NCBI RefSeq assembly: GCF_000380065.1
Contig: NZ_KB904365.1
Span: forward strand, 1 to 64,000
Direction of reading: 5' to 3'
Source: Streptococcus massiliensis DSM 18628
GTDB taxonomy: Bacteria > Bacillota > Bacilli > Lactobacillales > Streptococcaceae
DNA length: 64,000 nucleotides
Shown: positions 59,316 through 64,000 of the stretch, one piece after another
How positions within the stretch are numbered: position 1 is the stretch's first letter
Layout: every line of letters starts with the position of its first letter
Made by a program: the position numbers and the translations under genes
The notes under the pieces: generated by a model
Databases searched by the model: none
What the model was told of the DNA's origin: nothing
The model's input: the letters and a program-made list of their open reading frames with translations, nothing else

Positions 59316-61217
59316 TTACTCCACCCGCTCTGACAGGTCTTCCCATTCCTCTAGGAGGGTTTCTTGTTGGGCGGTGAGCTGGTTGATTTGCTCTTGGTGC
59401 TCCATGAGCTCTGCCGCATCGTTGGTGGCTGCCATGAGCTGATTGATTTCTGCTAGCTCTTGCTCTAGCTGCTCGATTTGATTTTCCACTTGCTCCAAGC
59501 GTCGCGCGAGTTTGCGCTGCTCTTTCTGGCTTTCTTTTTGGGCTTGGTAATCGTTGGATGCGCTCACTCGCTCCGCTGGGACAGTCTCTGCTTCCGCTTC
59601 TCTTAGGGCTTCCTGCTCTGCCTTTTTTTCCAAGTAATAATCATAATCGCCCAAATAAAGGGTGGAGCCAGCCTCTGTCAGCTCCAGCACCTGCGTGGCG
59701 ACGCGGTTGATAAAATAGCGGTCGTGGCTGACAAAGAGGAGCGTGCCGTCAAAGTCAATCAGCGCCTGCTCTAGCACTTCCTTACTATCAATATCCAAGT
59801 GGTTGGTCGGCTCGTCTAGAATGAGAAAATTATTGTTTTCCATGGATAGCTTGGCAAGAAGCAAGCGTGCCCTCTCACCACCTGACAGCATGCCGACGGA
59901 TTTCTTGACATCATCGCCCGAAAAGAGAAAGGCACCCAGCCGATTGCGGATTTCGACTTCGGGCGTCAGCTTGAAACCATTCCAAAGCTCGTCCAAAACC
60001 GTATTGCTAGCCGTCAGCTTGCTCTGGGTCTGGTCATAATAGCCGACCTCCACATTGGCGCCGAATCGCTCGCTCCCCTTGATAAAAGGAATTTGCCCGA
60101 CGATAGACTTGATGAGGGTGGTTTTGCCAATGCCGTTTGGCCCGACAATAGCGACCGCACCTAGTTTTCTAAGATCAAGGTTAATGGGTGCAGACAAAAT
60201 CTGCCCCTCGTAGCCAATGGCTGCATCCTCCACCGTCAACACCACATTGCCCGATACCTTGTCGGATTTGAAAGTCATGTTGGCGGATTTGCCCTTGCTT
60301 TCTGGCTTGTCCAAACGCTCCATTTTTTCCAACTGTTTGCGCCGCGACTGCGCCCGCTTGGTCGTCGAAGCTCGCACCAGATTGCGATTGACAAAGTCTT
60401 CCAAAGCTGCGATTTCCTTTTGCTGCTTTTGGTAATTTTTCGCCTCGGTCAATAATTTCTGCTCTTTTTGCTCCACAAAGCTGGAGTAATTGCCCACATA
60501 GCGATCCAATGAGTGCTTGGTCAAATCCAGCGTCACGGTCGCCACCTTGTCCAAAAAATAACGGTCATGGCTGACGATGACTAGCGCCCCTTTGTAGTTG
60601 ACTAGATAGGTTTCCAGCCAAGCAATGGTCTCAATATCCAAGTGGTTGGTCGGCTCGTCCAAAACAAGAAGATTGGGCTTTTCCAACAACATTTTAGCCA
60701 AAGCCAGCCGCGTATTTTGCCCGCCTGATAGGTCGGAAATCTTCATGTCCCACATGGACTGGTCAAACTTGAAACCGTTCAAAATGGCGCGAATATCCGC
60801 CTCGTAGCTGAAGCCGCCTGCTTGCCGAAATTCCTCAGACAGCTGGTCGTACTGGCTCATGAGACTTGCCAAATCAGCACCCGTCAACTCGCCCATTTGC
60901 AGCTCCAGAGCTCGCAAACGCTGCTCTAGCGCCCGCAAATCATCAAAAACATGCAGCATTTCATCGTAAATCGTCTTGCTGGACTCAAAGCGGCTATCCT
61001 GCGCCAGATAGGACAGAGACAGGTCGCGTTTTTTGTTGATTTCGCCAGAAGTCGGTTCTTCCTCGCCCACCAAAATTTTCAAAAGCGTAGACTTGCCCGC
61101 ACCGTTTTTTCCCACCAGAGCAATGCGGTCGCGCTCATCCACTTGCAGGTTGATATTGTCAAAAAGCAGGTCTCCTGCAAAAGACCGCTCAATTTTGTTC
61201 GCTTGTAAAATAATCAT
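59316..61217 (-). CDS. ABC-F family ATPase with Uup-type C-terminus
   Basis: 633 residues from the ATG at 61217 (MIILQANKIERSFAG); the upstream 12 codons overlap the promoter. Two ABC domains: Walker A GKNGAGKSTLLK and GPNGIGKTTLIK, signatures LSGGQNTRLALAKML and LSGGERARLLLAKLS, Walker B LVLDEPTNHLD twice. The ABC-F linker lies at about 245-300, and the C-terminal coiled coil (about 560-633, Glu/Gln rich) is of the Uup type. No membrane domain. It acts on ribosomes or DNA-precision functions, not transport. Confidence 0.92.
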   Translation of the reverse strand: MIILQANKIERSFAGDLLFDNINLQVDERDRIALVGKNGAGKSTLLKILVGEEEPTSGEINKKRDLSLSYLAQDSRFESSKTIYDEMLHVFDDLRALEQRLRALELQMGELTGADLASLMSQYDQLSEEFRQAGGFSYEADIRAILNGFKFDQSMWDMKISDLSGGQNTRLALAKMLLEKPNLLVLDEPTNHLDIETIAWLETYLVNYKGALVIVSHDRYFLDKVATVTLDLTKHSLDRYVGNYSSFVEQKEQKLLTEAKNYQKQQKEIAALEDFVNRNLVRASTTKRAQSRRKQLEKMERLDKPESKGKSANMTFKSDKVSGNVVLTVEDAAIGYEGQILSAPINLDLRKLGAVAIVGPNGIGKTTLIKSIVGQIPFIKGSERFGANVEVGYYDQTQSKLTASNTVLDELWNGFKLTPEVEIRNRLGAFLFSGDDVKKSVGMLSGGERARLLLAKLSMENNNFLILDEPTNHLDIDSKEVLEQALIDFDGTLLFVSHDRYFINRVATQVLELTEAGSTLYLGDYDYYLEKKAEQEALREAEAETVPAERVSASNDYQAQKESQKEQRKLARRLEQVENQIEQLEQELAEINQLMAATNDAAELMEHQEQINQLTAQQETLLEEWEDLSERVE

Positions 61218-61359
61218 GTTTCTATTATAGCAGAAAAATACCCTTGAATACACTACCTTTCTATCTGATTTTTCAATAAACGAATTGCTTACATTTAAGC
61301 CGGATAACGTTATGAGGCAACTCTTTGAAACTATTTTCTTACTCTTTAGACACTATCAA

Positions 61360-61392
61360 AAAAACAGACCTCTCAACGAAGCCTGTTTTATC
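61360..61392 (-). terminator. Terminator of the lipoprotein gene
   Basis: Minus strand AAACAG-GCTTCGTTGAGAGGT-CTGTTTTTTT just after the lipoprotein stop codon. Confidence 0.55.
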
Positions 61393-61395
61393 ATC

Positions 61396-62526
61396 TTAAT
61401 TACCACCCATAAAAGCTTCTTCAAGACTTGTATAAGTGTAGTCACTTGTATCAATTGTCCATTTATCGTTCTTACGAGTCATCTTGATTAGGTAACCATT
61501 TTTATCCATATATTTAGGGGTATCTAATGGTGTGCTTTCAAATTTACTTGGAGCTTGTTCAAGAACATATTTTTCCGCAGCCTTTACAGCCTCTGAATAA
61601 CTAGAATATTTTCCTGAGTTTTCTTGCACAAATTGTGATGTCAAGTCTGAGACATTTAAATTATCCAAGTCAATAACTTCAGGACGAACATAAACTTCTG
61701 CTGAGTCAGGAAGATAGCTCTTGATTGTGTAGGTTATTTTAGCACGTTTAGCATTAGCTTTGATATAAGCTTCTACAAATGTACGATATTCCGCATCAGA
61801 AGGTTTATAATAAGTAAAACTGTTACCAAAACTCTTAATAAAGTTTTGGATAAAATTATTCCGTTCTTTCTCAATATCGTTAGCTAAAACAAAACTCCCT
61901 TTTTTAGATGATTTATTATCAAGGAAAGTCACCTGACCGCTCTTACCATCCGTTGAGACGTTTGTTGCTCCTCCGCTGTTCTCGCCATTTAGAAAGACTT
62001 GGTCAACATAAGACTTAGCTAAATCCGTAATTTTTTCTGTGTTATCTTCAAATTTAGAGGCATCTACCTTGAGTTCAATATCTTTATCCTTTTTCTTAGC
62101 ATCAAACTCTAAAGGAGAGTAGTGCAATTCATATTTTTCTTTAGGATTTACTTCATAAACGACGTAAGCACTTGCAGACTTGCCTTTTGCAATACCTTCA
62201 TAGCCAAAAGTTTGAAATTTGTCATTTGAATCATACACATGCTTTGGTTCTAATTTTTCATCGTCTGAATTATATAGCGTGAAATCACTTTCTGAGATGT
62301 TCAGTTTTTTATCACTTGTATTTTTGACTTCAACTTTGAGTGCTAAATATTTATTATCCGCACTCTCATCTTGTGGTACCACATAAGTTCCACTCTTAAT
62401 TTTTACTTCAACACCATTTGCAGAAGCAACTTCATTTCCCTTAGCATCTTTTTTAGATGCTTGTCCGCATGCTACAAGAGCAGATACAGTCAGTAAGACT
62501 GCACCAAATTTTAACAACTTCTTCAT
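61396..62526 (-). CDS. Lipoprotein with DUF4352-like and DUF5105-like domains
   Basis: 376 residues. Signal peptide with lipobox VSALVAC-G (Cys 20). Residues ~38-150 form an immunoglobulin-like DUF4352-type domain (YVVPQDESADNKYLALKVEV ... SAYVVYEVNPKEKYEL). Residues ~155-376 form an alpha/beta region resembling DUF5105 of Gram-positive lipoproteins (ERNNFIQNFIKSFGNSF; ITYTIKSYLPDSAEVYVRPE). Surface-anchored, function unknown. Own promoter (62643-62671). Confidence 0.83.
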   Translation of the reverse strand: MKKLLKFGAVLLTVSALVACGQASKKDAKGNEVASANGVEVKIKSGTYVVPQDESADNKYLALKVEVKNTSDKKLNISESDFTLYNSDDEKLEPKHVYDSNDKFQTFGYEGIAKGKSASAYVVYEVNPKEKYELHYSPLEFDAKKKDKDIELKVDASKFEDNTEKITDLAKSYVDQVFLNGENSGGATNVSTDGKSGQVTFLDNKSSKKGSFVLANDIEKERNNFIQNFIKSFGNSFTYYKPSDAEYRTFVEAYIKANAKRAKITYTIKSYLPDSAEVYVRPEVIDLDNLNVSDLTSQFVQENSGKYSSYSEAVKAAEKYVLEQAPSKFESTPLDTPKYMDKNGYLIKMTRKNDKWTIDTSDYTYTSLEEAFMGGN

Positions 62527-62642
62527 AAGGTCTCCTTATCTACTTGATAAGCTAAGAGGATTCTAATGAAAAACAAAGAATCACAGAGTTTATGCTAAAA
62601 GCTTTAAAATCAGCTTTAACATCTGTCTAAATCTACACCCTT

Positions 62643-62671
62643 ATTCTACTAAAAATATGGCAAAATGTAAA
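62643..62671 (-). promoter_or_regulatory. Promoter of the lipoprotein gene
   Basis: Minus strand TTTACA, 17-bp spacer, TAGAAT. It gives a leader of about 110 nt containing an AAAGCT ... AGCTTT imperfect hairpin. Confidence 0.6.
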
Positions 62672-62711
62672 CATTTACTTTAATTTCATACGTTGAGTTA
62701 TTTTAAAATAA

Positions 62712-62740
62712 AAAGAAAAACGTCCCAAAAAAGACGTTTC
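62712..62740 (-). terminator. Terminator of the matrixin-like protease gene
   Basis: Minus strand AAACGTC-TTTTTTGG-GACGTTTTTC, a 7-bp stem with T-rich tail right after the protease stop codon. Confidence 0.65.
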
Positions 62741-62754
62741 TCCGTTGAAGAATC

Positions 62755-63462
62755 TTAATTTTGATATAAATTTTTTACAGCTGCAATATCAACTGGTTGG
62801 ATACTATAATAAGATCCGGAAGACTGCATTACTGAGATATTTTCATTATGTTCGAGACCGATTGCGTGCCCTAATTCATGCTCTGCCGTATTGACAATTC
62901 TTTCAAAATTATAGCCGTAAAGAGGATTACGCAAATAATACTGGTTTAATTTAACTGTAACATGTGTAAATCGCTTGGTCAGCAAATTTGTCTCCGACTC
63001 CGCTAGACCCGCCGCAGAAATACTACTATCATTTACATCTGTTGCCACAATATCGGCTTTTTGTTCACTATCACTTATTTCAAAAAGGAAAGCACCTGTC
63101 TGGTTCCAACTTTGAATCGCCGCTTCATAAGCAGATAGTATTGTTGTATCTTGGCTTGCAATATAAATCGTGGCTTTCGCTTGTGGCCATCTTGCCCCTT
63201 CGGTTGAAGTATGCCCGTCATCGGTTGGTGTTTTTATCTGATTATTTCCTAACCACTGCTGTAGCTGTTCGGAGGCTTGATAGACAAAATTAGTTAGTGA
63301 ATTATTTGTATTTGTCGTGTTCTGACTACCTGATATTCTCCAATAAAGAAGAGCAAATATGAGCACTGACAAAACAAGCGTTATACCGACCAGTCGCATC
63401 AAAAATCGCCAAACAAATCTGAAAAAACGAAAAATAAATCTCATACCTTCTCCTCTCCTCAA
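62755..63462 (-). CDS. Matrixin-like (M10) membrane-anchored metalloprotease
   Basis: 235 residues (ATG 63462; the ATG at 63447 is closer to the membrane segment). N-terminal anchor about residues 19-42 (RLVGITLVLSVLIFALLYW), a Ser/Thr/Asn linker, then an extracellular catalytic domain. The zinc motif H-E-L-G-H-A-I-G-L-E-H (TAEHELGHAIGLEHNE) is followed by a Met-turn in ISVMQSSGSYYS. H-E-x-x-H-x-x-G-x-x-H plus Met-turn defines metzincins. No pro-domain with cysteine switch is seen. Substrate unknown. Confidence 0.87.
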   Translation of the reverse strand: MRRGEGMRFIFRFFRFVWRFLMRLVGITLVLSVLIFALLYWRISGSQNTTNTNNSLTNFVYQASEQLQQWLGNNQIKTPTDDGHTSTEGARWPQAKATIYIASQDTTILSAYEAAIQSWNQTGAFLFEISDSEQKADIVATDVNDSSISAAGLAESETNLLTKRFTHVTVKLNQYYLRNPLYGYNFERIVNTAEHELGHAIGLEHNENISVMQSSGSYYSIQPVDIAAVKNLYQN

Positions 63463-63552
63463 AATGAAAGGGTATTGTACGAGATTTATCTTAAAACAAA
63501 CTTAAATACAAAGCAATTTTTGTAAATGAAAGAATTTTAACTATTTTGTTAT

Positions 63553-64000
63553 TTACTTTATGCCAACCTTCTTGATAAAACGCATGAAAGCGGCTTGCCC
63601 TTCTTCAGTACGTTTGTAAACACCAGCATCTTCAAGGACACGTGCAAAAATCTGGCCAACAGATTGACGTACAATATTTGTAACTGTTTCTTCTGTTACA
63701 TTGGGATGAGACTCTTTAAGTTCTGTTGCCCAAGCCTGATGAATTGGTGCCACGGCATCACACTTGCCTAAAAGATAGTCTTCCACTTCTTGCAACTCTG
63801 TTTTTAGTCTTGGCGGTAAAATAGCTAACCCCATCACCTCTATGAGACCAATGTTCTCTTTTTTAATATGCTGAACATCAGGATGTGGATGATAGATCCC
63901 ATCTGGAAATTCATTCGACGTTTGATTGTCCCTAAGAACAAGATCAAGTTCAAACTGACCATTGCGCATCCGTGCAATCGGAGTGACTGTATGATGAGGA
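63553..64000 (-). CDS. galT: UDP-glucose:hexose-1-phosphate uridylyltransferase (GalT type 2), C-terminal part
   Basis: The frame is open to the window edge ([15 protein letters not shown], then [50 protein letters not shown]), so about 148 residues of a ~490-residue enzyme are visible. The 5' part is outside. GalT of the Firmicutes type works in the Leloir pathway, exchanging galactose 1-phosphate and UDP-glucose. The C-terminus ([13 protein letters not shown]) is intact. Confidence 0.92.
   Translation of the reverse strand, partial: PHHTVTPIARMRNGQFELDLVLRDNQTSNEFPDGIYHPHPDVQHIKKENIGLIEVMGLAILPPRLKTELQEVEDYLLGKCDAVAPIHQAWATELKESHPNVTEETVTNIVRQSVGQIFARVLEDAGVYKRTEEGQAAFMRFIKKVGIK

Overview
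The window looks like chromosome from an oral streptococcus of the sanguinis/mitis type. This rests on streptococcal gene orders (aroD-aroE-aroB-aroC-tyrA-ylbF ... aroA-aroK-pheA-LCP; pbp2b-recR-ddl-murF; marR-proV-proWX type choline/betaine importer), on low-to-medium GC, on strong SigA-type promoters with extended -10 boxes, and on a streptococcal type II-A tracrRNA. The species cannot be fixed from the sequence alone. Most genes lie on the minus strand.

Layout. 1-0.28 kb: 3' end of an IS1182-type transposase and a terminator. 0.28-18.3 kb: the shikimate/aromatic amino acid region. The biosynthetic genes (rRNA methyltransferase, aroD, aroE, aroB, aroC, tyrA, ylbF, then aroA, aroK, pheA, LCP protein) are interrupted between ylbF and aroA by a five-gene accessory block (4.4-11.5 kb): two YdiM/YdiN-like MFS transporters, a YdiB-type quinate/shikimate dehydrogenase, a second type I dehydroquinase, and a 969-residue OYE/FMN_bind/FAD_binding_2 flavin reductase. 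The block has its own promoter, with a cre-like box and a perfect CRP/FNR-type palindrome. 18.5-20.7 kb: LtaS-like sulfatase-fold membrane protein. 21-24.6 kb: small metabolic genes. 24.7-35.6 kb: ABC transporters, hydrolases and regulators with many broken genes (TetR and response-regulator remnants, msrB, a split hydrolase, a DinB protein, a truncated SnoaL protein) and a 41-bp tandem repeat. 35.6-38.3 kb: choline/betaine-type ABC importer with a MarR regulator. 38.5-38.6 kb: an orphan tracrRNA with its own promoter but no cas gene or CRISPR array in the window. 38.7-44.2 kb: a MacAB-like export operon with a two-component system. 44.4-53.2 kb: lactonase, thiI/cysteine desulfurase, prfC, paired YwaF-like membrane proteins, DUF1697, murF. 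53.4-58.2 kb: ddl, recR, pbp2b, gpmA. 58.3-64 kb: SnoaL-like protein, PerR, ABC-F protein, lipoprotein, matrixin-like protease and the C-terminal part of GalT.

Two systems stand out. (1) The accessory aro block looks like a complete quinate/shikimate uptake and reduction module. AroD2 and the YdiB-type enzyme would interconvert quinate, dehydroquinate, dehydroshikimate and shikimate. The three-domain flavin enzyme would reduce an enoate bond, plausibly that of shikimate, with NADH, giving an anaerobic electron sink. (2) The tracrRNA matches the S. pyogenes / S. thermophilus CRISPR3 class in anti-repeat, nexus and terminal hairpin, but lacks the stem-loop between nexus and terminal hairpin. 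It is either a fossil of a lost type II-A locus or an RNA acting in trans. A family of ~172-bp intergenic repeats (three full copies plus fragments) is scattered through the window.
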